DNA of 64,000 bases from Chionoecetes opilio (taxonomy: Eukaryota > Arthropoda > Malacostraca > Decapoda > Majidae). The stretch is taken from NCBI GenBank assembly GCA_016584305.1, contig JACEEZ010015277.1, positions 377,501 to 441,500 on the forward strand, read 5' to 3'. A program made the position numbers and the translations under genes. Below, in pieces: positions 33,793 to 46,960 of the stretch. Every line of letters starts with the position of its first letter. The first letter of the stretch is position 1. The notes under the pieces were generated by a model, which worked only from the letters and a program-made list of their open reading frames with translations, was not told where the DNA came from and did no database searches.

Positions 33793-35198
33793 TCAGACAG
33801 TCACACCTACATAATATTCATGCCTCTTAATAATTCCTACACATACATGCTATGTTGCAACACTGTACAGGGAGGTCCCGTTATACGAGCATTCGATATA
33901 CGAGAATCCGATGATACGAGATGTGTAAATTAGGGTCTATTTTCAATATACGAGATCGAAAATCCAATGTTACGACATTCAAACTGGGGTGAGTAAAATT
34001 ACCAAGTTATTTACTAAAGTAAATTACAAGTTATTTACAAAAATTATAAAGTCATTTACTGACTATATGATTTTACCTAAGGTTGTACGATAATCCATCT
34101 GAAAATATGATAATTCTGGTGGCTCAGTACGACAATGTGGCCTACAAAAATTCATAACCCTGGGCGAGAAGCCAGCAACGGAGGTAGTATGGCCAGCAAC
34201 AACCTGCTCTCGCACTACCTAGATACTACTTTCCCTAATGACGGAAGCTACAAAGCTGATTGAAAGCTCCCTCGATAGGTCGTAAACGAGTAGGAAGGTT
34301 GTGACTGGCTAAGGCGTCATCCGTCACCAGCCAATGACAAACAGTTTTTAAAACTTCTCGACCAATAACAAGCCAGCGATACATATTTCCGGGGAAGAAT
34401 GGCATGCCAGACTGCCTCTCCGCCTTCTGTCCCCGTCATCTAAAACTAATTTTCGTTTTATTTTGAATGCTTGCGTTTTAAGTAGTTTTAATGTATCAGA
34501 TAGTAAGATATATAAGTAAGGAGCCTGTGTTGCTAGTGTATTGGTGGTAGAAGGTGTGTATGTGTGTTAAAATGGTGAATATTTGTGATATGGGGCGGCT
34601 CCGCGGCAAGTATTTCTCCGTCACTCTCTGCCCCGCCAGCTCGGCCAGCAGTCACCTCATCATAACATCTTTAAATCACCCTTATTTAAGGTGACACACG
34701 GTGCTACATTGATTTAGATAATGACACGTGGATATAACATCTCACCATAATCACTAAGTTGTATAATAACGAGTGATAAGACGTTTAAGCCTGCCCAAAC
34801 CTACCTTGGCGGGGGAGCGGGCGGCCTGCCCCATCCGCCGCCTCTCTCAAAAACCGCCGTCATCCGCCTCACCTGTGCCTTCCTGAAGAAGACAGTCAGC
34901 TCCTACACCTGTGATAGCACCATAGGATATCACCAGTGATCATAGGATTCCTCAAAGGGTCCTCGCTTTCCTACTAAATAATTACCAAGGAGATCTCCGC
35001 TGGCGGCGGACATCGGCTGCCGCCCGCACAACACAACACCCCGTTATCAGCTGTATAATATGTGCCTTCCTGAAGAAGTCAGGTCAGCTCCCACGCATGT
35101 GATAGCACCATAGGATATCACCAGGGATCATAGGATTCCTCAAGGGGTTCTCGCACCCCTACTAAATATTACCAAATTTTATGATAGCTTGAAAAACA

Positions 35199-35258
<60 letters not shown>

Positions 35259-35588
35259 GTTGGGTTCCTGGAACCAAACCTATATTTTACCATTAGTTAT
35301 GTGTTTCGTTATACGAGATTTCGCTTTACGAGTATGCCAGGTGGAACCTAACTGCTCGTATCTTCGGGACCTCCCTGTATGTGACACATGACAACAGCGC
35401 GCTCTGCGAGGCCGCTCCCATGTAACGCCAGTCGTTGCCCCGTGGTCAGACCTTTAAGATCGGCTCCTTGCTGGGTGGTCCCGCATATCTCTGTTCTCTA
35501 TAATGAACACCTACGGAAGATGCTCGCTTCTCCTTCAGGTAAATTCCCCTCAACCACTCCGGTTAATCACTGCAAATCACGAGCAACA
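33774..35588 (+). repeat. Gypsy 3' LTR, split by a TIR element
   Basis: 33774-33866 and 35380-35588 together make 302 bp once the insertion and one TA are removed, equal to the 5' LTR, and the join caacactgTAtgtgacac is identical. It is followed by CCGCA. The two LTRs differ by about ten substitutions. Confidence 0.9.
33867..35377. mobile_element. Non-autonomous CAGGGAGGTCCCG element, 1,511 bp
   Basis: The termini CAGGGAGGTCCCGTTATACG and cgggacctccctg are flanked by TA (33865-33866, 35378-35379). The arms match the Tigger at 16411-19339, but the interior is unrelated to its transposase. Positions 34290-35160 match, inverted, the interior of the MITE at 3829-4718. The segment tgtgccttcctgaagaag...gatagcaccataggatat is duplicated inside (34878 and 35061). 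T runs at 35200-35250. Confidence 0.9.
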
Positions 35589-35593
35589 CCGCA

Positions 35594-35997
35594 CACCACA
35601 GTCACCGTTCCTCACGCACACTTTAGCTACAGCTCATTATTATTACTACATCTGCAGAGCTTAAGCTGTGTATTAAACTGCAGTGTGAATTGACTAGTCT
35701 TTAAGAATTGTAGACATGGGTAGAGTGATTAAATATACTTTTCAAGCTCACAAGGTAGTGGTATATATCTCTGGCGTAAGAAGCCTGGAAGATCGCCACC
35801 AAGCAGTGTCGTGATGTCCTTCCATTTGTGCCGCTGTATGTTATATGAATCTATATTCCCTATTTCCTTACATTTTTCAATGTAACGAGGAATAGATCCA
35901 GAGTCCAACATCTGGAGGACATAGTCTGACAGATGAACACCATCAATCACTTTCCCAGCCCTGAAAAAAGAGATTAGTAAGCGTGAGTGTACCGCGT
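35594..35997. other. Unassigned sequence with a 73-codon minus-strand ORF
   Basis: The minus-strand frame (35950-35729; IDGVHLSDYVLQMLDSGSIP... LLGGDLPGFLRQRYIPL) is preceded on that strand by ctcttttttcagggctggg, which resembles a splice acceptor. I do not recognise the protein. It may be a captured exon or transposon coding sequence. The Gypsy inserted next to it. Confidence 0.4.
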
Positions 35998-36421
35998 TTA
36001 CAGGGGAAGTAATGTACCTTTGTTTACATCACCGCACGGCCACTGTCGGCCAGCTATGTGCTCGGGGCGGACCACTCGGCCACCGCCTCTCCTAGCGGTG
36101 ATCCAAAAGTGTCTTTCTGTTAGTCTGTTTCCATTTTCTTCGGCGTATTGTATAACTTTTGGCTTGTATGCGATAGTATTAGTAAACCATTTTGATGAAT
36201 TCGCCATGGGTGATAATTTCCAGGACTGAAAAGAGCTTAAGATACGTGTGACAGCCTAGTGGTAAATGATACGTCAACACTAGCAGACGATAGATGGCGC
36301 TGTTGGCGGCAATCGCGACAATCTGCCGCCAAAAGAGGGAATGTAAACATACCAGCGTGAGGACAGATTACGTAGTTGATTTTAATGTCTTATGGTATTT
36401 GAAATACTTGTAACAGGTACC
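35998..36421 (-). pseudogene. Pogo-like transposase N-terminus (Brinker-type HTH) of the TATAAGAC family
   Basis: The minus-strand frame 36207-35998 starts MANSSKWFTNTIAYKPKVIQ then YAEENGNRLTERHFWIT. This resembles the basic-aromatic N-terminus and first HTH helix of arthropod pogo transposases (pattern f.Y...FKlkVi.YAeenGNR...r.F). It breaks down after about 38 residues. The same start is found decayed in the MITE at 2902-3466 and in 58200-58450, so this is part of that family. The segment 36241-36330 (gtcaacactagcagacgatag) is its shared 5' non-coding part. Confidence 0.6.
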
Positions 36422-38280
36422 GTATTTGCCGGCGCATAAGACGCACCTCCGTATAAGACGCACTCCTATGTTACAAGGAGGTTTTGAGACGAAAAAAATA
36501 TTGGTGTTTTTGGGTGAAAAAAAATAATTTCGTAAATTTATCAAAAGTTATAAAAAAAATGGGATTTGTAAGGAAAGCAAATAATTATGAGCATGTACCT
36601 AATACAATATTCACAGTGAAGTGAATGTGAATGAAAAAATATACTAGTTAAAATGTAAAAGGAATGACAGGGTAACCAAAATCGGTCATAATATATTGCA
36701 GGATGCCCCTACGTATTGATATTCTAATATTTTGCTACCTATGACATATAACTTAGATTTAATGTTGTAGGTATGCCTTTGTTGCTTTTCTGCTATGTGT
36801 TTAGACCTTATGGAAAATTTGCAAAGATATTGGTATTATTTTGGTAGTGGGCTTTCAAAAGTCCTAGGATTCTTACCTCCATCATCGTGTAGCTTTCTTC
36901 ATTCTGAGTATTTTGAGCCCCATTTCCCATGGCGCAATTGAATAATAATGGCATTACACGTAGTACCAAAAATCTACCGTTATTTCAGCCAGAAGTTAGT
37001 TTATTTTCAGTCAGCAGAAGTCAGTCAGAAGTTAACAGTTAGGTTAGAACAGTCGCGAGGGTTGATTAGTTTTCTTCAGGAAGGTACAGGTGAAGGCTGG
37101 TTCACACTCTGAAATCACGGCAGCGTTCCGTCAGCCGTGCCTTGTATTCACACTATATGTCACGGTTCCGTCATTCTCGGCAGTTCCTGCTCACCCTCTA
37201 AGCAGAGATGGTGCCTCAGAGGCTATGGCTGAAGAAATTTGCATGAATAGCACTTCTGTTGGATAAAGAAGAGGAGTTGAACTCTAAAAGACACTGTTTT
37301 GGGTACAAAAAGCCTTGAGAAAACGACAGTTATCAGCACGGCACAGTGTCATAACGTTAAAATACTCTTTCCCAGAAACCGTTACGTGACAGGACCGTGA
37401 TGCATTGGAGCCGTGACGGCGGCGCACCGTTTAGTGTAACACGTCTATTTGTTTGAATGTAAGAAATTTTAACGGATGTGACGAGACGGTGCCGTGTCAC
37501 CATGATGGTATGGTGTGATTCGACCTTGAGGCGGACGGTGTGGCGCCGTGATGGGTCTTGGTCTTGGTGTACCGTGTGGAAGACTTTTGTCCCGTCTACA
37601 AGTACCGTTGCAGCCTTTTTACTAGCACTCTTTCATACAGTTTCCTTATCTGTAGAGGTACAGGGGTGAGGATTGAGGGGTCGAGGTGGTACAAAGGCCT
37701 ATGCCGTTTCCTATCCCACCTTGCTTACCACTGTAGCGGCGCTAACACACACACGCACATACACACCTGCATCGGCTTAGGCCACCCCCCTGTCTGGGAC
37801 CAGGATTCTAATATGTGGGATGTTTGTCTTTTCCATGGGTGCGGGGGGGAATCTGAGCGGTAATGACCCATGGTGGGTGCGGGGAGGGCGTCGCCGAGTG
37901 AAGTATCCCAGGTGAAGCGGCAGACCTGAGATATCAGACGTTTTACAATGGAGAGCAGCAGCGGGGGGTGGATGATGTTTACATCTGACACGGCCATCTT
38001 GGCAGCAATAATCGCTATCTTGTTGCCTCAGCTCATTTTTTCTCTTAAACTCCAACCTTTTCTTAGTATTATGCATTATTGTTGATAACAGTTACAAATT
38101 TGTGCTCAGTAGACTACTGCTCAGCACAGATCACTCCAGACCCCTTTAGTAATACACCACCGGCTGTTCTGCATTCTCTGCCCGACCTCTCATTCGCTAA
38201 TATGGCCGCATTAGACGCAGGGTGATCTTTGCATTCCTTTTTAAGGGAAAAAACTGCATCTTATGCGCCGGCAAATACGG
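36422..38280. mobile_element. TA-TIR element, CCGTATTTGCCGGCGCATAA termini, 1.86 kb
   Basis: Inverted ends ccgtatttgccggcgcataa / ttatgcgccggcaaatacgg are flanked by TA (36420-36421, 38281-38282). The termini resemble those of the TATAAGAC family. No clear transposase remains. The interior includes ccgtgatggg/acggtgccgtg-rich sequence (37100-37560) possibly from another inserted foldback. Confidence 0.8.
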
Positions 38281-38524
38281 TAAGTACTGCGGTACTGAGT
38301 ACTGAGGAAGTACTACAACATTCCTCTTGGAAGACCATTAGTATTTTACAGGATATTTTTTTGGGGAAAACGTGAGTCTTATAAGCCGTAAAATATGGTA
38401 CTACGCCTCGCACCGGACTAAATAAGCATTTTTACAGTGTTTTCAATACCCGAGTTTCGCGATCCTCGAGTTTAGCGCTATGCCGTGTGAAAAAAGCAAG
38501 CGCGAAACTCGGGAGGGTACTGTA

Positions 38525-39012
38525 CGTTATTTATACGTGGAATTGTAGTACAGTTCATAAATAGCTTTAAGGTATTAGATTTTGACACATTATATTCAGA
38601 TGTACATTGTGGTTTGTATACCAAGTTGGAATTTTTATGTATGGTAAGACAAGTAAGTAAAATGAGTAAGCAAGAGACTGATAAAGCCTGTGTGAGGCCT
38701 GGAAGATGGAAACCTGAAAGAAAAAGTGAGTATGAGAGAAGTGTTGACGTAAGCAGAGTGAATGAGTTGGTTGATAGAGCTGACGACTTGTCTATTGATA
38801 ACATAAGTCAGCAGTTGAAGCATGTATTAGGTAATAGATCCTGACCAAGATTTTTTCACTGTATAGTAAAAGTAAATATGTTAAAAGAGTAATAATGCAA
38901 GGGTATGACAAACAATGTTTTAATAGCAGGAAAGAATATCATAAAGCTAAGAACAAACATAATAGGCATATGAGTACAGTTTTGTACATAGTACTACATA
39001 GGCATAAGAGTA
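38525..39012 (+). mobile_element. LINE-C segment between endonuclease and RT (piece 2 of 4)
   Basis: The frame RGIVVQFINSFKVLDFDTLY then SDVHCGLYTKLEFL is the end of an endonuclease (family: vvDY.i.s....f.vl....SDH). It is followed by WKPERKSEYERSVDVSRVNE and SRKEYHKAKNKHNRH, typical of the pre-RT linker of such LINEs. It lies directly after the TA of the composite element's right end. Confidence 0.7.
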
Positions 39013-39016
39013 CATA

Positions 39017-39299
39017 AGGGGAGGCGGTAGCAGAGTGGTTAGCATTGCCGAGTGGCGTTCTCGGTGACCCGAGTTCGATCCCCGATGTGAACCAAATTCC
39101 ACTTAAACTTTTCTGCACCATCGAGTAGTCTAAGAACACCCACATGCTGCCCATTAACTCTACCTTCGATTTCGAGTGCATCGGAGGACACAGGGGGCGG
39201 CATGAACCTCTAATCACAGGCGTCACTATAAAAATCATGCCTGCGCCACCACGGGCGAGGACCAACCATCATGTCCTCAAGTGAACCTCCAGGGCCTAC
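39017..39299 (+). mobile_element. SINE-1, clean short form
   Basis: The A box tagcagagtggttagca and B box gagttcgatcc are 35-40 bp apart, as in a tRNA (no extra insert). The body is standard and truncated at ccagggcctac before the AC tail. Confidence 0.85.
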
Positions 39300-39539
39300 G
39301 ACAAAGTCCTACGACAAAGCCAAACTCAGCTGATCGGCACACCAGGCAGGCACGCAGCTGTACACCGCCGCGGTTGGGTTTGTTTCACTACTCAGTCCGA
39401 CCTGCGTGTAGTACATGTTCAGCCAGCCAACATGACGATTTACTTATACTATCGCATACAAACTAGAAAATGAAAATGGCTGATGAGCAGTGCTGAATGA
39501 AGATAATGAATAGTGAGTGTGTTCTTTTGTGAAAATGGC
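39300..39539. other. TATAAGAC-family remnant and unassigned sequence
   Basis: tttacttatactatcgcatac at about 39441 matches the decayed transposase start of the TATAAGAC family. The right end of such an element appears at 49342-49452, beyond the next nested element, so the two may be halves of one copy. Confidence 0.45.
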
Positions 39540-39691
39540 TACAGTACCCTCCCGAGTTTCACGCTATGCGAGTTTCGCGATCCTCGAGTTTCGCGCTGAG
39601 TCCTAAATTCTTACCATCCCGACTTTCGCGCATTGTATCCCCGAGTTTCGCGCTAATTTTTTTTTTCTTTTCTTTTCCCTTTTTCTTTTTT

Positions 39692-42190
<2,499 letters not shown>

Positions 42191-42197
42191 GTGTGTG

Positions 42198-42491
42198 TAT
42201 TCATCTAGTTGTATTCATCTAGTTGTATTTTACAGTGCCAGAGCAACGCTCGTATGGCCCGTCTCCATATCAACATTTTTTTATCATTCATCCCTAGTGT
42301 TGGCCGAAGCCAGCACCCCGGGAGGCGGGTCACAAACCCCCGGCTAACACCCGGTACCCATTCACTGCTGGGTGGACAGGGGCTCGGGTTTTAAGAAGAC
42401 CTCCCGTCTGTCTCCGCTCCGCCCGGGAGTCGAACCGGGGACTTCTCGGTTGTGAGCCGAGTGTGCTAACTGCTACACTACGGAGTTCCCC
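42198..42491 (-). mobile_element. SINE-V: tRNA-Val-derived SINE with LINE-B/E-like 3' tail
   Basis: Minus strand: the tRNA-like head gggaactccgtagtgtagc, with anticodon arm ctcggCTCACAAccgag (anticodon CAC, Val) and ggttcgactcc B box. A body ends gtgctggcttcggccaacac, then comes a tail gatatggagacgggccatac...aatacaactagatgaatac, closely like the 3' end of LINE-B and LINE-E. Both ends touch GT/AC repeats. Confidence 0.85.
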
Positions 42492-42504
42492 GTGTGTGTG
42501 TGGT

Positions 42505-42780
42505 GTGTGTGCCTACAGCGCCGTAGGCAGTGAGTTCCAAGGCTGGGATGGTAGGCCCTGGAGGTTCACTTGAGGGCTGTGATGGTTAGCCCTCGCCCGT
42601 GGTGACACAGACAGTATTTCTATAGTGACGCCTGTGATTAGAGGCTCATGCCACCACCGTGTCCTCTGATGCCCTCGCAATCGAAGGTAGAGTTAATTGG
42701 CAGCGTGTGGGTGTTCTTAGGTTGCTCGAAGGTGCAGAGAAAGATTTTAAGTGGATTTTACAGCCCTCATCAAGAATAAT
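42505..42780 (-). mobile_element. SINE-1, 5'-truncated
   Basis: The minus strand ends gcgctgtaggcacacacac with a GT array on the + side (42492-42511). The body runs up to ttgatgagggctgtaaaatcc, and the head is missing. Confidence 0.75.
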
Positions 42781-42782
42781 TA

Positions 42783-43505
42783 AATAAGATAGGTAACACC
42801 TCAAATAAGTAGCCCCTTTTAAAACCCTTTACACCCCGCCGTTCCTTACTTATTTTCCACAAAATACTCCTTTATAAGTGATTAACCATGACGTTTGTGG
42901 AACTGTGGTTTCTGGAGGTACTGGAGATACAGGAGAGAAGAGAGGAAGGCATTGTTACAGTTTATTGCCGTATTACACTGTCACACAACCATCAGCTGAT
43001 GCCCTCACTCACTCAGACCAAAACAAATAAAAATGTTTTAGTATCCCAGGTGAAATAGATAAGGGAAGAATTGACAAAATCTGTTAACAAAGGAGACGAA
43101 GTTTGAAGAGAACCTATGAAGCGATACTAAGCGCAAAGGACACAAGAAGACGAATCGAGAGGAGAAAACCAGATGGAAGTTTTTAACAAGATAATCCCTT
43201 CACCTGCCTTGTCATACATAAAAGCACACTAACATAGACATAAAACGTGTACAGAGCTAAATCAGTCAATGCCTTGCTCTTACTAACTAATCACTACCCC
43301 TAATGCTTTCCTCCCTTCTTACGATACCTCCAATGCCTTCCTCTCTTCTCTCCTGTCTACTCCAGTACCTCCAGCAACCACAGTACCACACACGTCCTTG
43401 TTAATCACTTACAAAGGAGTATTTTGTGGTAAATAAGTAAGGATCTGCGGGGATGTGAGGTCAGGTGCTACTTATTTCTAGGTGTTACTTATTTTATGCA
43501 ACACC
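42783..43505. repeat. Foldback with arms of about 175 bp
   Basis: gataggtaacacctcaaata...gagaggaaggcattg (42783-42955) is inverted at 43333-43505 (caatgccttcctctcttctc...gtgttacttattttatgc). The spacer is about 375 bp. One arm also occurs singly in the 976-2390 and 10203-11616 composites. Confidence 0.75.
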
Positions 43506-43559
43506 GGTTCAAAGGCCTGGCCTATGAAGAATAGGCCACCTGAAATATCAAGATAAAAA

Positions 43560-43915
43560 TAAAGTATCGTTCATAGGACAGAATACGTATGGGAGAACAC
43601 TGGACTAAAGGCTTCATCAACAGCATCTGCTGGGTGACTCCCAACTCAAGCTCAAGCTCAAGCTCCTCTCTTCCTCCTCTCTTCTACGTAGTGTTGGCCG
43701 AAGCCACCACCCCGGGAGGCGGGTCACAAACCCTTGGCCAACACCCGGTACCCATTCAAATGTTGGGTGGACAGGGGCTTGGGGCATTTTCAGATATTTT
43801 TTGGGGGAAAAAGTGAGTCTTGTAACCTGTAAAATACGGTAGGTACACCTCGCACCGGACTAAATAAACATTTTTACAGTGTTTTCAATACCCGAGTTTC
43901 GCGATCCGCGATTAA
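43560..43915. mobile_element. Right interior of the composite element
   Basis: SINE-V body remnant (gtgttggccgaagccaccac), TATAAGAC-type end (aaaatacggtaggtac) and arm gcaccggactaaataaac...gtttcgcgatccgcg. It is interrupted here by LINE-F and continues at 49266. Confidence 0.7.
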
Positions 43916-44145
43916 AAAACTTTTTTTTTTTACCTTTATTCTTATAGGTTTTACAGTCAGGAGCTTCAGCTGGACTACTGAGAACTATCTTTGACTTTAG
44001 GAATGTGTAGATTATTCCTAGCTTAACATACATACATGGGTTACTATTCTAAATTCTCTATTTCTCTATTTCACTATTTCACTACTAAATGAATTTTACA
44101 TGTACATGTGTTACTATTCTAATTTTACATTTATTTTTCACTAAT

Positions 44146-44179
44146 ATAATAATATATATATATATTAATATATATATAT

Positions 44180-44225
<46 letters not shown>
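44146..44225. repeat. (TA)n-rich microsatellite
   Basis: Two TA arrays broken by att units, in the 3' part of LINE-F. Confidence 0.9.
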
Positions 44226-44226
<1 letters not shown>

Positions 44227-44299
44227 TATATATATATTATTAAAAAACATAGTTAACTTAAGAGCAAGGGTTTACAGGTTTACAGGTAGGTACTTAATA

Positions 44300-44737
44300 C
44301 TATGGCTGCTTTATCCAAGCGTTCACAGCACTCTTGAAGGTCTGGAGTGACGAGGTAGAGTGAAGCTGTGTCTGCTGTACCATGCGGTTCCACATTCTTG
44401 TGTAGCGTGGAAGGAAGGAACGCAGAGAGGTCTCCGTCCTGGCAAAAGGGACGATCAGTTGATGGTCCCTGGTAGCAGCAGTTCGTGTGGTGTGGCCGTG
44501 TGGTCTTGCCCAGGGTTGTCGGAGAGCAGCCAGGTGCGGGACATGCTGCTTGTGTGTCTTGTAAACGACGCACAGACCTGCTACGTCGCGACGCTGCTGC
44601 AAGGGTTGCAGAGGAGGGAGAAGCTGGTCCTGCAGAGCCTTCAGACGTATTAACCGTTGGGCTCGGGCCTGTACCTTGTCAAGAAGGCTCAGGTACGAAG
44701 GGGGGCAGGAAGACCACGTGAGAGGGGCGTACTCCAT
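44300..44737 (-). pseudogene. LINE-F C-terminal region
   Basis: 145 codons, MEYAPLTWSSCPPSYLSLLD through RAQRLIRLKALQDQLLPPLQ to FKSAVNAWIKQP and a stop: the post-RT region and natural C-terminus of the LINE. Confidence 0.78.
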
Positions 44738-44970
44738 AAGGGAGCGGACTTGAGCTGCATATAAGGTGGTGATCCCTTGGGAGTCAAGAAGGTGTGAGAC
44801 ACGCCGGACACAGCTAAGTTTCCAGGCGGCTTTTCTTGCAATGGTTCGGATGTGGTCGGTGAAGGTCAGGGACGCTATTCACTTCCACCCCAAGTATGGA
44901 GAGGGACGTCTGCAGGGCACCGGCCTCCCACCCAGTAAGATGTAGGGATGGGAGTATCAGGAGGACGTTG

Positions 44971-45396
44971 TCATCGGGAGATGAGCATCGCCTGGGTTTT
45001 CTCTGGAGCGAGATCCACTTGCCATCGACGACCCCATGAGATGACGGTTTGGAGGACCTGATTTATGTGAGCGACAGTCGTGCGGTGATCACCACTGTCA
45101 CAGGGGAATGTAAGGGTGCAGTCATCGGCATATGCATGTGCCTCTGGGATGAGCTGGAGCAAGTCATTGAAGAATACATTCCAGAGGAGAGGGCCGAGCA
45201 CACTGCCCTGTGGGACGCTGGCAAAGATCGGGTGTTCCTCTGAGGTTTGACCGTCCACCACCACTCTGAGAAATCTGTCCCGCAGGTAGTCTTGTAGTAG
45301 GAGCAGCAGATGACCGCGGACACCCAAACTGTTCAGTTTGGTGATGAGGCCGTGATGCCACACCCTGTCAAAAAGCTCCCGCAATGTCAAGGGCAA
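44971..45396 (-). pseudogene. LINE-F RT core fragment
   Basis: 141 codons with ELFDRVWHHGLITKL, ASVPQGSVLGPLLWNV and AYADDCTLTFPCDSG. This covers RT motifs 3-5 including the catalytic Asp pair, open but without its N-terminal part in frame. Confidence 0.78.
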
Positions 45397-46552
45397 TGAA
45401 CGTATGTGTCCTTTCTTTGGTCAAGACGCTTATGCCATGTGGTGGACAGATGGAGCAATAGGTCGGCCGCTGACCCGTTTGCTCGGAAGCCAAATTGCTT
45501 GATGTTAAGAAGGTGGTGTGATGTGAAGAAAAACGATATCTTGTCGGCAATTATAGCTTTCAGCGTCTTGCCAAGAACTGATAAAAGGGAGAGGGCCTAT
45601 AGTTCTTGGGGTCAGTTCTTTTGCCTTTCTTATGTATTGCCACTACTCTGGCAGCCTTCCACAGGGTGGGCCACCTTTCTGTAGTGAGGCAGTGCTGAAA
45701 GATAGTAGCAAGGGGCGTTGCTAGCTGAGAGGCGCAGCGCTTGAAGATATGAAGGCTAATGTTGTCTGGGCCCAAGGCCATCTTTGTGTCGACCTGAAGT
45801 AAAGTCGGTGAACTTCCTCACTAGTTATAGTGAGGTTAGAAAGGCTGGCATTGGTGAGGATGGGCACAGCGGGATGGATCGCTGGGGATCAGGTACTGTC
45901 ATTTTGTTGGAAAAAAATGTCGCGAGTACCTCGGCCTTGTCCTTGTTCTTTGGGGGCCACTGTGCCGTCAGACTTGAATAGCGGAGGTATGGTGTCGTCA
46001 GTTGTCAGACCTTGTTGCTGTTTAAGTGTGGTCCTCCAGGACTTGTTACCCACTGAACGACCACTGAGCTTGGTTTGAGGTCGTCTTGCCAGCGTCGTTG
46101 AGCCCATTGTTGGATTTCTTTCATTGCTGCACAAGCGTATCTGTAGCGCTCCTTGTTAGGGTCGGTTGGATGGCGTGAGTAGAGCCGCCAGGCACGACTT
46201 TTTCATCAGCAGCCATCCTACATGGTAACCAAACCAGGGCTTATCAAGGGGCTTGGCGGTGTAAGTCTGGCTGGCACATATTTCTTCTGGAGTTCAGCAG
46301 AGTACGTGTGAATGTGTGTACCTGTGTATCCACATCATTGATGAGAATGGTGCTCCAGGGTGTTTATTGCAGCGCGTCACATACAGTACTCGTCAAAAGT
46401 ATGCGGCGCCCTGCTCCCGCCCCGCACAAACAAACAATATATAAGGAAATTTATAGAAATAATGTATTATAATTAACGTTTATTACTTGGTTGGGTGGCC
46501 TCTTCCTTCTTCCCCGGCTTGGAGACGTCGGGTAGTGAAAGAACTAGGTTTC

Positions 46553-46960
46553 TTAGGTGTTCAGGTGAGATGTTTTCCAGGACTCACGGATGGCCCTTTC
46601 GAGCTTGGGTATGGAGCTGACGTCTTTCCCCTGCAGATCCTTCTTGACCATGTGCCAGAGGTTCTCAATTGGGTTGAGGTCCGGGCTGTTACCTGGCCAA
46701 TCCTTTATGAAGGGTACCATGCAGTCATCAAGCCACTGAGTGACAGATTTGGCAGTGTGAGCAGGAGCACCGTCCTGTTGAAACACACTGGCACGTGTGA
46801 GCTTGAAAGAATCTGACAAATATTCACAAAGCAGCTCCAGGTAAACACCTTGATTCACTTTAAGGTTTTAAGGAAGCACAACAAGCTTGCCTAAACCTAT
46901 GCCAGAGAAACAACCCCACACCATAAGTGAATCTGGGTGTTTTACAGTGCTCTCCACATA
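46553..46960 (-). pseudogene. Tc1 transposase C-terminal half in the inverted arm
   Basis: On the minus strand: KHPDSLMVWGCFSGIGLGKL, the same TAA stop, then VNQGVYLELLCEYLSDSFKL, QQDGAPAHTAKSVTQWLDD and SPDLNPIENLWHMVKKDL. It retains QQDGAPAHTA where the other arm has QQDSALAHTA. Confidence 0.85.

Larger units (their letters stand above)
19877..35588 (+). mobile_element. Gypsy LTR retrotransposon, inactive, internally duplicated and carrying nested insertions
   Basis: The LTRs start TGTGGATATG and end GAGCAACA (TG...CA). A 5-bp target duplication CCGCA occurs at 19872-19876 and 35589-35593. Length after subtracting the block duplication (7.7 kb), the TIR element in the 3' LTR (1,513 with TA) and LINE-D with its duplication (736) is about 5.8 kb, normal for Gypsy. 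Order is gag, protease, RT, RNase H, integrase. There is no env frame. Confidence 0.9.
15392..38522. mobile_element. Composite TTTCGCG-family element enclosing about 22 kb of later insertions
   Basis: The left arm at 15392-15484 (gatcctcgagtttcgcgccg..., first about 45 bp deleted) and the right arm at 38405-38522 (ending ctcgggagggtactg then TA) have matching orientation, as in 10203-11616. Between them lie SINE-1, LINE-A, Tigger, Gypsy and other elements. The same LINE-C is present on both outer flanks, which supports this pairing. Confidence 0.7.
43916..46381 (-). mobile_element. LINE-F (jockey-like), 5'-truncated
   Basis: On the minus strand: KKGKRTDPKNYRPSPFYQFL (RT), FDRVWHHGLITKLNSLGVRG, SVPQGSVLGPLLWNVFFNDL, HAYADDCTLTF (catalytic YADD), then MEYAPLTWSSCPPSYLSLLD, RAQRLIRLKA and a C-terminal MWNRMVQQTQLHSTSSLQTF. 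This is the normal order for jockey-group LINEs. Frames are broken at several points (for example between 45560 and 45396). Confidence 0.82.

Noticed and set aside
37090..37560. Possible hAT or Harbinger element starting ggctggttcacac
   Set aside because: No matching inverted end or target duplication could be found. Left as part of the enclosing element.
42414..42489. Candidate tRNA-Val gene (anticodon CAC, minus strand)
   Set aside because: The acceptor stem pairs poorly (about five pairs) and the sequence runs straight into a SINE body with a LINE-like tail. It is the head of SINE-V, not a tRNA gene.
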